Origin: Nocardia vaccinii NBRC 15922 | GTDB taxonomy: Bacteria > Actinomycetota > Actinomycetes > Mycobacteriales > Mycobacteriaceae | Reading direction: 5' to 3' | Length of the DNA: 64,000 bases | Assembly (NCBI RefSeq): GCF_001613305.1 | Contig: NZ_BDCC01000047.1 | Location: 1 to 64,000, forward strand | In this document: positions 8,762 to 17,407 of the stretch, piece after piece | Layout of the letters: each line of letters starts with the position of its first letter | Position numbering within the stretch: the first letter of the stretch is position 1 | Made by a program: the position numbers and the translations under genes | The notes under the pieces: model-generated | The model's input: only the letters and a program-made list of their open reading frames with translations | The model's database searches: none | What the model was told of the DNA's origin: nothing

Positions 8762-10360
8762 TTAACGGCTCTTCTGTAAGGCCAATTCCAGAATTGCCGT
8801 TGCATAGAAAACGGTGGCGCTTGCGGTGATGCCGTTGCCGCACCATTCCGAGTACTCATGCCGGAGCCGAGTCCCGTCCACTATGCCTAGATCGGCGAGG
8901 GCTGGTGTGCGGAAGAGACGGTCGAGCACAGGACGCGCGATTGTCCTCATGCTTCGCTCCATCGAGGGAGAGAAATCGTCGCGAAAGTTCGGATGGGTGA
9001 CCCTCGGAGTCAAACCTCGGCGCGAGAGGTAGGCCCGCTCAATGTGTCGGTCGCGTCGCCACGGCACCGGCAGACGCGCACAGTAGTGAACGAGTTCCGG
9101 TGTACACAGAGGGTGGATGGGCCAGATCCCGTGGCGTAGGTACCGAGCCGCACTGAAGGCTGCTGCTTCCACTGCCGATTCCGAGCTGGAGGAACGCGGC
9201 ATTTGTTCTGCCCGTACCGCGTCTTTGGACATAGAGGTGAGGAAATCCGGCCCGAAGCGGGTATCGGCGTTGTCGGTATCGAACGTCGACCGGCCGGTCA
9301 CTGAGCGGCGTTCCGAGGGCCGCAGGCCGAATAGTTCATCTCCACCAAATCCGGTCGCAAGTACTCGTGTTCCGTCCGCGCGCGCACGTTCGAGCAACTC
9401 GTCCATGGCCTCGTAATATCCTTCTTCCCATGGCATTGTCGGTAACCGTCCATTGAGCCGGCCACTTTCCGGTGCGAGCGGTAGAAACTGGGCCATATCG
9501 ATTGCTGTGTCACGCAGATTGAAGCGTTCGACAATCTCGGTCCGGCGCTCGCGCTGATCGCGCTGGGCCTGCGGCGATCCGAGAACCGTCAGGCCGTAGC
9601 TGCGGCGTGGCATGGCGCTTTGCTGATTCGCGACGGCTGTGACCATGCACGAATCCAACCCTCCGCTTACTTCGCACGCGAAGCCATCGTCATCTGCGAA
9701 TGCCCATCGTCGGAGGGAGGCGTCGATGATGTCGCCCAGCGCTTTTATCGGGTTCGTGCCGTCACGTAGTGTTCCAGCATAGGGGCGTGGCCAGGATGCC
9801 GGCGCTTCGAAGACGATATCTGACAGGCCATCTCGGCTACTGTTCCAGCGCGCTTTCCAACGTTCCGGCAACATTTGGAGATCGTCGAAAAGGGTATGTG
9901 TCGAATATGGTGTTTCGTAATACATCAGCCAACGCGCAGCGCGTCCGGGATTCAGTGTGTTTTTCCGTACGAGAGGGAGTAGGTTGTGTGCGTCCCAGTC
10001 GCCATACAATACTTCTCTGTTTGCCACCAAAAAGATTGGAGCAGTGCCCCAATGTCCCGCCTCGAGTTCCACCGTCGCACCGTTGGCGAGGAGCATGTGC
10101 CATTGGAGGGGCCAGGAACGCAACGTTTCAGCTACCTGATCAATCACGGCGTCAGCGCGCAGCACGGGCATATTCGGTGCCGGTGTACCAGCGGGTTTTT
10201 CACGTACGCAAATCACCGCTCGCTTGCCTTCGACGAAGCTGATTTCCTCGAGTGCTGGGTGTCGCAGGGGTGCTATGTAGCTCGAGCCGCGTGCGAACCC
10301 GGTCGGCGTCTGCCGCCATTCGAGATCGGCGTCATCGGCTCGGAGCCGAAAGCTGAACAT
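8762..10360 (-). CDS. asparagine-synthetase-like ATP-dependent amide ligase (candidate RiPP-modifying enzyme)
   Basis: A 532-residue protein of the class B asparagine synthetase superfamily. The ATG at 10360 follows GGAG by six bases; an upstream TTG at 10387 is less likely. The synthetase domain carries the PP-loop EVSGGLDSC (residues 230-238) and the conserved ATGFGGDELFG motif, so ATP-dependent carboxylate adenylation is expected. The N-terminal region keeps the GHWGTAPIF-type fold of the glutaminase domain, but residue 2 is Phe, not Cys, so it should not hydrolyse glutamine. That loss is known in lasso-peptide cyclases, beta-lactam synthetase and carbapenam synthetase, which make intramolecular amides. 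It lies 92 bases downstream of the repeat peptide at 10453-10776 on the same strand. No RRE, protease or exporter gene is adjacent. Local sequence is more AT-rich than neighbours, suggesting transfer. Confidence 0.85.
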   Translation of the reverse strand: MFSFRLRADDADLEWRQTPTGFARGSSYIAPLRHPALEEISFVEGKRAVICVREKPAGTPAPNMPVLRADAVIDQVAETLRSWPLQWHMLLANGATVELEAGHWGTAPIFLVANREVLYGDWDAHNLLPLVRKNTLNPGRAARWLMYYETPYSTHTLFDDLQMLPERWKARWNSSRDGLSDIVFEAPASWPRPYAGTLRDGTNPIKALGDIIDASLRRWAFADDDGFACEVSGGLDSCMVTAVANQQSAMPRRSYGLTVLGSPQAQRDQRERRTEIVERFNLRDTAIDMAQFLPLAPESGRLNGRLPTMPWEEGYYEAMDELLERARADGTRVLATGFGGDELFGLRPSERRSVTGRSTFDTDNADTRFGPDFLTSMSKDAVRAEQMPRSSSSESAVEAAAFSAARYLRHGIWPIHPLCTPELVHYCARLPVPWRRDRHIERAYLSRRGLTPRVTHPNFRDDFSPSMERSMRTIARPVLDRLFRTPALADLGIVDGTRLRHEYSEWCGNGITASATVFYATAILELALQKSR

Positions 10361-10452
10361 AGGCTGCTCCGTTCCCTCCAATGCCAACTGTATCCGGTAG
10401 AACTGATCAATGCATTGTCGCTACTGGCGGATCGCCTGCGTCAACTCTCGCA

Positions 10453-10776
10453 TCACCAACGGCGGTTCTGCGCATCTTGCCCCGCGGTGCCTTTTTTCGG
10501 AGCGTCCGTGCTTCTATTCTGCGCATCCTCACCCGAGTTGTACTTCCGGTGCGGCTCGTCCGTGCTTCTATTTTGCACATCCTCACCTGAGCTGTACTTC
10601 CGGTGCGGCTCGTCCTTGCTTCTATTTTGCGCATCCTCACCCGAGCTGCGCTTTTTTACCTTTTTGTTCCCATCCTCGGGGGGGTCGTAGCAGGCCGGCT
10701 CGGTAAACAGCTCATCACCCTGGGGAATGGCAGACTCTTGTTTGATAGTTTGCCCGGCGTGCGTCAAGTTGATCAT
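10453..10776 (-). CDS. candidate multi-core RiPP precursor peptide
   Basis: A 107-residue hydrophilic peptide starting at the ATG at 10776, with AGAGG at 10785-10789 as ribosome binding site. Residues 1-43 look like a leader (MINLTHAGQTIKQESAIP at its start, then acidic and ending KKVKKR). From residue 44 there are four tandem units: two full units of 18 (consensus SSGEDAQNRSTDEPHRKY), one of 17 ending APKKG, and a short last unit TAGQDAQNRRW. Each unit combines Ser/Thr, Asp/Glu and Lys, and basic HRKY or PKKG joints could be cleavage sites. The same-strand neighbour downstream is an asparagine-synthetase-like ligase, so side-chain amide or ester links are a reasonable inference. No lasso leader motif (YxxPxL) is present. 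It could instead be an ordinary repeat protein. Confidence 0.7.
   Translation of the reverse strand: MINLTHAGQTIKQESAIPQGDELFTEPACYDPPEDGNKKVKKRSSGEDAQNRSKDEPHRKYSSGEDVQNRSTDEPHRKYNSGEDAQNRSTDAPKKGTAGQDAQNRRW
10456..10647 (-). repeat. in-frame 54-bp tandem repeat encoding the core units
   Basis: Units run 10647-10594, 10593-10540, 10539-10489 and 10488-10456. The first two differ at only a few positions. Several of the base changes are silent or conservative (A/V, K/T), which fits selection on the peptide or recent unit duplication. Confidence 0.9.
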
Positions 10777-11521
10777 GGCAAATTCCTCTCTGAGTTCTGG
10801 TCCCCTCTTGTCGGTATCTACATCTTCAATGCTGACTCGCGTGCCGGTGCACCTCAAGTAGCCCTCAGAAGGAATCTGCAGTCCTCATCCGCAAGAACGA
10901 TCGACCGTCGCTGCGTACTTTTGACGGAACCTCGCTGATACAGGTCCTGTTGGTCGGCCCGATGATGCCATCGGGCGCCGAACTGATGCTGGGAGGTTAC
11001 GCGATTCACCTTTCTGATTCGTTGGAACCGAACTGCTGGAACTCGACACTTGCACTCACTCGTAATCTATAAGACGAGGCCTTGCGATCCGGCGCTGACA
11101 TCCGCAGCACTCACAGCAGTGTCTGCGGTTCGAAACGCATCTTGGGAAGTAAGAAGCCTGTCGGGCGTTCATCCGTAGGGCTGAGGGCCTCCGTGAGCAG
11201 GCTGTCTCCTTGTGGTGAACAATATCCATTTCGATATCCGGCCCGTATTCGTGGCGGCGTCGATGAGGAAATGTTCGGCGCGGCCGTGGCAGTTTTGGTT
11301 GTTCATGCTCCGGACCCACCGCTGACCTGGGAGGTCTTTACCGACCTGCTCCCCAGCTCGAACGACGACGGCACCGGTGTTGGGACTGTGGATATTTTCT
11401 TCGGCTCTGGTGCACTTCCGGTGGCGCGTGCGGCCCTGAGCGACGGCAGTATGCCGCAGTGGGTGAGGTGAATGATGTTGCCGGGCTGTTGTTTTCGGGA
11501 TCATCGCCGCTGATCGCGGCA
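10777..11521. other. long non-coding stretch upstream of the repeat peptide
   Basis: About 745 bases with no supported gene, noticeably less GC-rich near the peptide. It must hold the promoter of the peptide/ligase unit (reading leftwards). A short hairpin, GCCCGATG at 10957-10964 pairing with CATCGGGC at 10969-10976, could be a regulatory or termination structure. Downstream of adhE (which ends at 11522) no strong hairpin was recognised. Confidence 0.4.
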
Positions 11522-14182
11522 CTATCGGCCGGCATGGTCACCGTCACCGTAGTAACCGAGTCGAAGCAGGGTGGTGATCTCACTGATCAGCGGCATCCGC
11601 GGATTGGTGCGATTGCTCAGGTCCTGGAATGCGGTCATCGCCAATTCCGGTAGGGCCGAGAGGAATTCGTCCTCGGCGATACCGGTCTCCTGGAGTGTGC
11701 GCGGCATCTCGAGCCGGTCGAGGAGCTCTTGCACCCCCCGGAAGAGCCGCCGGCGGCTTTCTCCCGGATCGTGCCCGCCGAAAACGATCCGCCCGAGTTC
11801 GGCGTACTTCTCGGGGGCAACATAGGCCGAGTAGCCGGGAGCGGGCATGAACTTCGTCGGCAGGCCGGCGTTGTAGTGCAGGGTGTGCGGCAGGAAGACG
11901 CCGTTCACCCGGCCGTGGGCGATGCCGAACCGGGCGCCGACAGCGTGGGCGAGAGCATGATTGGTGCCGACGAAGGCATTGGAGAACGCCAGGCCGGCCA
12001 GCGTGGCGGCGTTGGCCATATCGGTGCGGGCGAGCAGATTCCGGGGGTCGTCGCAGACTCGGGGAAGCGCCTCGAAGATCAGCCGCGCTGCCTGCACACA
12101 GAAGGCATCGGTGTAGGGCGAGGCGAAGATCGAGGTCAGGGCCTCGAGGGCGTGGGTGAGGGCGTCGATGCCCGTGTCAGCGGTAAGAGTCCGCGGCATC
12201 GAGACGGTGAGCAGCGGGTCCACGATCGCCATATCGGGCACCAGGGAATAGTCGACAAGTGTCTCCTTGCGGTTTTCCAAGGTCAGTACCGCCGCGGGGG
12301 AGACCTCCGATCCGGTGCCCGCGGTGGTCGGCACCGCCACCAACCGCACCGTGTGCGGATCCTGGGGATAGTCGGCCATGCGCTTGCGCGGATCGAGGAA
12401 GGGCAGAGTGAGTTCGGACAGCCCCTTCTCGGGATGCTCGTAGAACAGGCGGATCGCCTTGGCCGCGTCGATCACCGATCCACCGCCCGCGGCGATGAGT
12501 ACATCGGGCTTACATGCCTCGAGCAAGTCGACGCCGCGCCGGACGGTGGCCTCGCCCGGCTCCGGCTCGACCTCGCTGAAGATCTTGATGTGCCGGGCGC
12601 GCAGTTTGTCGCGGAATTCGTCCACCAAGCCGCGTTGTTCGCTCGGCGCGTCGGTAATGACGACGACACTGTCGCAGTCGATATCCCGCAGGTTCTCGAG
12701 CGCGCCCGCATTGAAGAACGTGTTCGACGGGACCCGGAACCACTGAGGCGGACTTCGCCGATGCGATACCGTCTTGATGTTGAGCAACTGTTGGTAGTTG
12801 ACATTCTCGGTGGTGCTCGAACCGCCCCAAGTACCACAACCCAGGGAGAAGGTCGGGGTGAGGTTGTTGTAGATCCCGCCGAGGGCCCCGACCGCCGTGG
12901 GCGCGTTTACCAAGATCCGCCCGGTGCGCACGGCCAGGCTGTAGGCATCGACAACGGCCTTGTCGTTGGCGTAGATCGCGGAGGTGTGCCCGAGGCCACC
13001 GTGCTCAGTGACCAGGACCGCGACATCAATAGCGTGCTGGACGTCGCGGGCGCGCACGAGCCCGAGAACCGGCATCAGCTTCTCGCGTACCAGCGGATGT
13101 GTGTCGAGCTGGTCGAGCTCGGCCGGCAGCGGCGCAAGGAGAATCTTGACCGACGGGTCTACGCGGAATCCAGCCCGGGCGGCCAGGTCGGGTGCCTGAC
13201 GGCCGAGAGCCTCGAGGTTGGCCGTGTCGCCGCAGCCGAACGCGAATTCCGCGAGGGTATCGGATTGCTCCTCGGTGAGCAGGTATGCGCCCATCCGCTC
13301 GAATTCGGCGACAGTGGCGTCGTAGATCGCGTCGTCGACAATGCAGGTCTGCTCGGCGGGGCAGATCACCGATGCGTCGAAAGTCTTCGAGATCAAGATG
13401 TCGACGACGGCGGCCTTGATGTCGGCCGTCCGATGCAGGTAGATGGGCGCATTGCCCGGACCGACACTCAGGGAGGGCTTTCCGGCCGCGTTGGCAAGGG
13501 CGACGATCTTCCGGCCACCGGTCACCCAGATGAAATCGACCCCCGGATGCTTGAACAGATAGTGGGTCACCTCGTGGGCGGCGTCGGGAATCACCTGCAA
13601 CGCGCCCGTCGGTAAACCGGCCGAATCCCCCGCTCGCTGGAGGATCTCAACAGTGCGTTCACACGACCGCGCGGCGACCGGCGACGGCCGGAAGAGGATC
13701 GCGTTACGTGTCTTGGCCGCGACGATCGCCTTGTACAGCACGGTCGATGTCGGATTGGTGACCGGGGTGATGGCCAACACCACTCCGATCGGATCGGCGA
13801 TGCGAACGATGCTGCGCTCGACGTCCTCCTCGATGACGCCCACGGACTTCTTGCCGCGCAGATAGTCGTAGAGGAACTCGGTGGCGACGTAGTTCTTGAC
13901 GACCTTGTCCTCGAACACCCCGAAACCGGTCTCCTCGATAGCCACCCGCGCCAATTCGGCCGCCGCCCTGATCCCAGCGCGAACCATCGCCTCGACGATC
14001 GCGTCGACCTGCTGCTGATCGAGTTCGCGAAACGCCTTCGCCGCGGTCCTCGCACTGTCTACTATCGCGTCGACCTCGGCGAACCGGGTCGGGCCGCGAT
14101 CGGCCGCACCAGTATCGGCAGTGACTGCGTCAACGCTGCGATCTACGTCCCGGGCTTCGGGACCGATCCGGATGTCGGTCAT
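11522..14182 (-). CDS. adhE: bifunctional acetaldehyde-CoA / alcohol dehydrogenase
   Basis: A full-length 886-residue AdhE. The N-terminal half is a CoA-acylating aldehyde dehydrogenase: an NAD-binding region (TNPTSTVLYKA), WVTGGRKIV, and the catalytic Cys at residue 274 within SVICPAEQ. The C-terminal half is an iron-dependent alcohol dehydrogenase with the GGGSVIDAAKAI nucleotide loop and metal-ligand histidines in DALTHALEA, NHALAHAVGARFGIAHG. It would interconvert acetyl-CoA and ethanol via acetaldehyde with two NADH and may act as a spirosome filament, as in other AdhE. It is a single gene with about 320 bases upstream. In a mainly aerobic actinomycete it is probably for low oxygen or alcohol use. 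Confidence 0.93.
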   Translation of the reverse strand: MTDIRIGPEARDVDRSVDAVTADTGAADRGPTRFAEVDAIVDSARTAAKAFRELDQQQVDAIVEAMVRAGIRAAAELARVAIEETGFGVFEDKVVKNYVATEFLYDYLRGKKSVGVIEEDVERSIVRIADPIGVVLAITPVTNPTSTVLYKAIVAAKTRNAILFRPSPVAARSCERTVEILQRAGDSAGLPTGALQVIPDAAHEVTHYLFKHPGVDFIWVTGGRKIVALANAAGKPSLSVGPGNAPIYLHRTADIKAAVVDILISKTFDASVICPAEQTCIVDDAIYDATVAEFERMGAYLLTEEQSDTLAEFAFGCGDTANLEALGRQAPDLAARAGFRVDPSVKILLAPLPAELDQLDTHPLVREKLMPVLGLVRARDVQHAIDVAVLVTEHGGLGHTSAIYANDKAVVDAYSLAVRTGRILVNAPTAVGALGGIYNNLTPTFSLGCGTWGGSSTTENVNYQQLLNIKTVSHRRSPPQWFRVPSNTFFNAGALENLRDIDCDSVVVITDAPSEQRGLVDEFRDKLRARHIKIFSEVEPEPGEATVRRGVDLLEACKPDVLIAAGGGSVIDAAKAIRLFYEHPEKGLSELTLPFLDPRKRMADYPQDPHTVRLVAVPTTAGTGSEVSPAAVLTLENRKETLVDYSLVPDMAIVDPLLTVSMPRTLTADTGIDALTHALEALTSIFASPYTDAFCVQAARLIFEALPRVCDDPRNLLARTDMANAATLAGLAFSNAFVGTNHALAHAVGARFGIAHGRVNGVFLPHTLHYNAGLPTKFMPAPGYSAYVAPEKYAELGRIVFGGHDPGESRRRLFRGVQELLDRLEMPRTLQETGIAEDEFLSALPELAMTAFQDLSNRTNPRMPLISEITTLLRLGYYGDGDHAGR

Positions 14183-14406
14183 CAGAGCTTCTCGAATCGG
14201 GGATTCGTTGCTTTTCGGCTTCGAAGGCGCTCACCAGTGACGGTACTCGCGCAGTCCGGCGTTGACCGGGGTCTTTGTACCCTGCCATCGGTCCTGCTCG
14301 GCCCTCAGATGCAGCGGTGAGCACAGTCGCTGCTGGTCATCCCGAACCCTGCTGGCATTCGGCAAGTGAGTCCTCAGCACACGAGTCGACACTCTCCCGC
14401 GCATAC

Positions 14407-14441
14407 GACAGCCCCTGCGGGTGGATGCCGCAGGGGCTGTC
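14407..14441. terminator. strong hairpin terminator
   Basis: A perfect 14-bp stem, GACAGCCCCTGCGG at 14407-14420 pairing with 14428-14441 over a 7-base loop. It lies about 60 bases past the stop of the last gene of the leftward DUF2589 operon, so it most likely ends that transcript before adhE. No U-tract is visible, as is usual in actinomycetes. The rest of 14183-14502 shows no gene. Confidence 0.8.
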
Positions 14442-14502
14442 AGGGTTGGATCGAGGCATCTGCCGATGTGGTGGTGCTGAGCGCCTGTGTATCCGGTCGC
14501 CG

Positions 14503-14766
14503 TCAGCCCACCAGGTAAAGTCGGTAGATGGCGCTTTCCGCCTCCTCGGATTCTAGAACAGCATCGACTTGTTTACCCGATATCATCGCACCGAGCGCAA
14601 CCAGCAGCATTGGTTCGTTTGCTTCCTCGACAGGGCAGAAAAAGTGGTTGAAATGGTGATCGGGTGGACCTTCCAGGCCGATGTATACCGAGCCGTCTTC
14701 TATTGGACCAGCAGCTTTTACAGTGCACCTATACCAGGTGCCATTCGTGCTTTCGACATCATTCAT
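14503..14766 (-). CDS. small hypothetical protein, last gene of the DUF2589 operon
   Basis: An 87-residue protein with no family I recognise. The start at 14766 is backed by AGAAAGGGG a few bases upstream. The sequence reads like a compact folded domain: an N-terminal strand NGTWYRCTVKAAG, SVYIGLEGPP, a His-rich HHFNHFF turn, a hydrophobic helix MLLVALGAMISG and a C-terminal YRLYLVG strand. No signal peptide is present. It follows the endolysin-like gene by about 155 bases on the same strand and precedes the operon terminator. By position it could be an immunity, regulatory or targeting factor for the hydrolase, but nothing in the sequence proves this. Confidence 0.6.
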   Translation of the reverse strand: MNDVESTNGTWYRCTVKAAGPIEDGSVYIGLEGPPDHHFNHFFCPVEEANEPMLLVALGAMISGKQVDAVLESEEAESAIYRLYLVG

Positions 14767-14922
14767 TTTTATACCCCTTTCTTCCGGTGAGTGGTAGGCG
14801 CTTCGATCCGAGTACAGAGGAAGAATCTCCTTATCGAATGCCGGGTAACCGTTGCCCGGGCGCGTCGGGTCTGGCCGTCGATCTGCACAGCTCCTTCAAC
14901 TCCTGGCCCGACTGAGTATTCG

Positions 14923-17376
14923 TCAGGGCAGATCGTCCGGCGGGATGGCAGGGTCGACGGGGATTTTGAATTGCATTACCCTGTACGGCCATCCGTTGGC
15001 GGCGGCCGTGTTCCATTGGCTGAGCAGGATGTGGAATCCGCCGTCGGGTGTCGATCCGGGGATGATGCTGGGTCCGTAGAGTTGGGCGACGGCATCGTCG
15101 CCTTCCATTCCCCAGGCCGTTCCTCGAATGGGTGTGGTCTTGCGGGTCTGGTAGAGGTTTTCGGTGATGTCGGCGAAGACGCGTACGTCGATGCCGGAAC
15201 CGTCGCTGGTGCTCGCGTCGAAGTTCACCAGGAACCATTGTCCCTGGATGTAGCGCAAGCTCGTTTCCCCGAATTTCGCACCAGAGGTGACGTCTTCGAG
15301 GACCGGTGTGGGTGGGCTGGCCCAGTTCCAGCCGCCATCGGCCCAGCCCCAGCCTTGGTAGGCGTCTGGGTTTTCGATCTGGTCGTGCGGTACACGGCGC
15401 AGGATGAGCGGGTCGTTGCGGGTGAAGCTGGTGGACATGATGTATACCCAGCCGTTGGGGTGCAGGTCCCAGGTGATCAGTTGTGCGAGATTGTGGTGCA
15501 GGTCGGCGGGGAAGCGCACACCAGTGTTCGTCCAATGTCTGCCGTCGTCGTCGGAGCGCCACAATTCGGTGCGAATCACGTGCTGTAGACCGTTGTTCAC
15601 CATGACGTGCAGGTAGATTTTGTCGCCGACGGTGATGACGTCCGACGGCAGGATGGTGGTGAATTCCCCGTTGTCGTGGGAGTAGTCGATCAGTTGGCCC
15701 GCGTATTTCGGGTCGTCCCCGCAGGCCTCGCTCCATTCGATACCGTCGTCGAGTGCGGTGGTGTCGCTGAACAACCCGACCGGTGACCGCCATTCTGGGC
15801 CACCGACGCCCGGGTCGCGGAACGTGTCACCGAAGACCGCCAGGATGCGCCCGGACGGGGTCCGGCACATCACGCCGAGGTCGGTTCCGCCGATGCCGAA
15901 ACCGTCGGTGTGACCGGGGCCGGTCACATCTTTGATCTTCTTCGGCCGTGTGACTTTCGGCCCTGGGTCGATGGTTCTGGTCGATGGCGAAGGCGGTGCG
16001 AGTGTGGGCAGGGGGGCCTGCTCGGGGAAGCGCCAGCCATCGCGGATGACAGCATCCCATTCGCCCATCCAGACCAGCCCGTAACCCATTTCCGGATGCG
16101 GGGGCCAATGCCGCAATTGCTGCATGCGGGTGGCCGCAGCTTTGGTGGCGCCGTCGTAGACGCCGGTGCCGGGAAGGCCCAATTCTTGTTGCCAGCGCGC
16201 CAATCCGTCTTTGCTTGCCTGTGATTCGGTGCCGCACTGGTTGCTGATGCACCAATCCGGCCCATCCAGCGGGCCCCAGCACTCACGGACGGTCTCGTCC
16301 CACCGCAGTGGATATGCATCCGGGTCCGGGGGTGCGGCAGCAGGAACCGCAGTGCCCTCGCGCCTGATGGGATGGTCGTCGGCCGCGGATGTCTTGCCTG
16401 CCCATTTGTCGACGGAGGCCTCGAACACATCCCAGGGGAAGCCGTCGCCCACGTCGGTGTGGTTGCCGATGCCCAGGCATTCGGTCACATACCGATGGTC
16501 GGAGATCCCCGGCGCTTGATGATACGGGGGTTTGATGACCTCAACCGGGATGCCGTATTTGCGGCAGTCCTGGACCGCGATATACGCCGCGATCTCGATA
16601 TCGCGCTCGCGCCGCATCCACTGGTCACGAGGCCACGCCGCCCGTGTGCCTGCGAAACACAAATTGAGGCTGAAAGCATTGGCCGCCAACACCGACCACG
16701 ACGCGTAGTCGGTGTCCACCACATCCACCAGCACTTCATCGCGCAGGGTGTAGTGATACGACACCCCATTGTCAGGATTGTTGAGATACGCCGCCAAGCT
16801 CTCCGCCGAGGCATCGCCTTCTTCGGTATGCAACAAAAAGTTCGTCGGGGGAGAAGAACGAACATCCCGGGAAGCCCCCATACGTTCGATCTCGGTGTAG
16901 TCCGGCTTGTCCGCAGCGGCTCGTTCGGCTCCTGTGGCCTTCCCGCCGTCGGGCGTGGTAGCCTCCGCCAACCTGTCGTAGATTGCCTGTGCCTCGCTCA
17001 TCCGCTGGTCGTACCTGCCCGGATAGGCGGATTGCTGCACTTGCTGGGCATACCGCCCGGGGGAATTCGCAAGATCGTTGTAATTCAACCTCTGCAACGC
17101 TTCGTAGAACAATCCCGCGCTGCGCGCTGGATCCATCCGGTCCGCCGCAGTACCCCACCAGGGCGGACGCTGCTGGAACAAACCGGAACTGTCCGCATCG
17201 GTGCTCAGTCTTTCATGCGGGTAATTCAGCGATTCGGGATCGTTCCGATTCGCATACATCACCAAGTTGGATTCCACCAACGCAGTCGCCAGAGCGATCA
17301 CGATACCCCGAGGCGATACGCCTCTCGCCTTCCCTTCCCGGATGATGGCGCGAGCATGATCCTCTTTGCTCACCAC
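14923..17376 (-). CDS. modular endolysin-like cell-wall hydrolase with DUF4185 domain
   Basis: An 817-residue protein starting at GTG 17376. Residues about 1-115 are a lysozyme/transglycosylase-like domain (TALVESNL with a likely catalytic Glu, SSGLFQQRPPWWG). Residues about 165-320 are an N-acetylmuramoyl-L-alanine amidase_2 domain with likely zinc histidines at 183 (LLHTEEG), about 208 (SYHYTL) and NHTDVGDGFPW near 306. About 385-420 is a PG_binding_1-like repeat (LARWQQELGLPGTGVYDGAT). About 490-810 is DUF4185, a propeller-like domain found in actinobacterial wall-acting proteins (GGTDLGVMC, AVFGDTF). There is no signal peptide or membrane segment, so export must rely on a holin-like or lytic route, as for phage endolysins. 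It shares a strand with two DUF2589-locus genes upstream. Confidence 0.85.
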   Translation of the reverse strand: MVSKEDHARAIIREGKARGVSPRGIVIALATALVESNLVMYANRNDPESLNYPHERLSTDADSSGLFQQRPPWWGTAADRMDPARSAGLFYEALQRLNYNDLANSPGRYAQQVQQSAYPGRYDQRMSEAQAIYDRLAEATTPDGGKATGAERAAADKPDYTEIERMGASRDVRSSPPTNFLLHTEEGDASAESLAAYLNNPDNGVSYHYTLRDEVLVDVVDTDYASWSVLAANAFSLNLCFAGTRAAWPRDQWMRRERDIEIAAYIAVQDCRKYGIPVEVIKPPYHQAPGISDHRYVTECLGIGNHTDVGDGFPWDVFEASVDKWAGKTSAADDHPIRREGTAVPAAAPPDPDAYPLRWDETVRECWGPLDGPDWCISNQCGTESQASKDGLARWQQELGLPGTGVYDGATKAAATRMQQLRHWPPHPEMGYGLVWMGEWDAVIRDGWRFPEQAPLPTLAPPSPSTRTIDPGPKVTRPKKIKDVTGPGHTDGFGIGGTDLGVMCRTPSGRILAVFGDTFRDPGVGGPEWRSPVGLFSDTTALDDGIEWSEACGDDPKYAGQLIDYSHDNGEFTTILPSDVITVGDKIYLHVMVNNGLQHVIRTELWRSDDDGRHWTNTGVRFPADLHHNLAQLITWDLHPNGWVYIMSTSFTRNDPLILRRVPHDQIENPDAYQGWGWADGGWNWASPPTPVLEDVTSGAKFGETSLRYIQGQWFLVNFDASTSDGSGIDVRVFADITENLYQTRKTTPIRGTAWGMEGDDAVAQLYGPSIIPGSTPDGGFHILLSQWNTAAANGWPYRVMQFKIPVDPAIPPDDLP

Positions 17377-17407
17377 ACACCTCGATTCGTGACATGGATG
17401 GTTCTCT

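Noticed and set aside
8762..10776. Canonical lasso peptide cluster
   Set aside because: The cyclase-like ligase is present, but no RRE, no transglutaminase-like protease and no YxxPxL leader motif are seen, and the peptide has tandem cores instead of one.
11729..13615. Plus-strand 628-residue frame
   Set aside because: It lies entirely antisense to adhE, whose motifs are unmistakable, and has no family signature.
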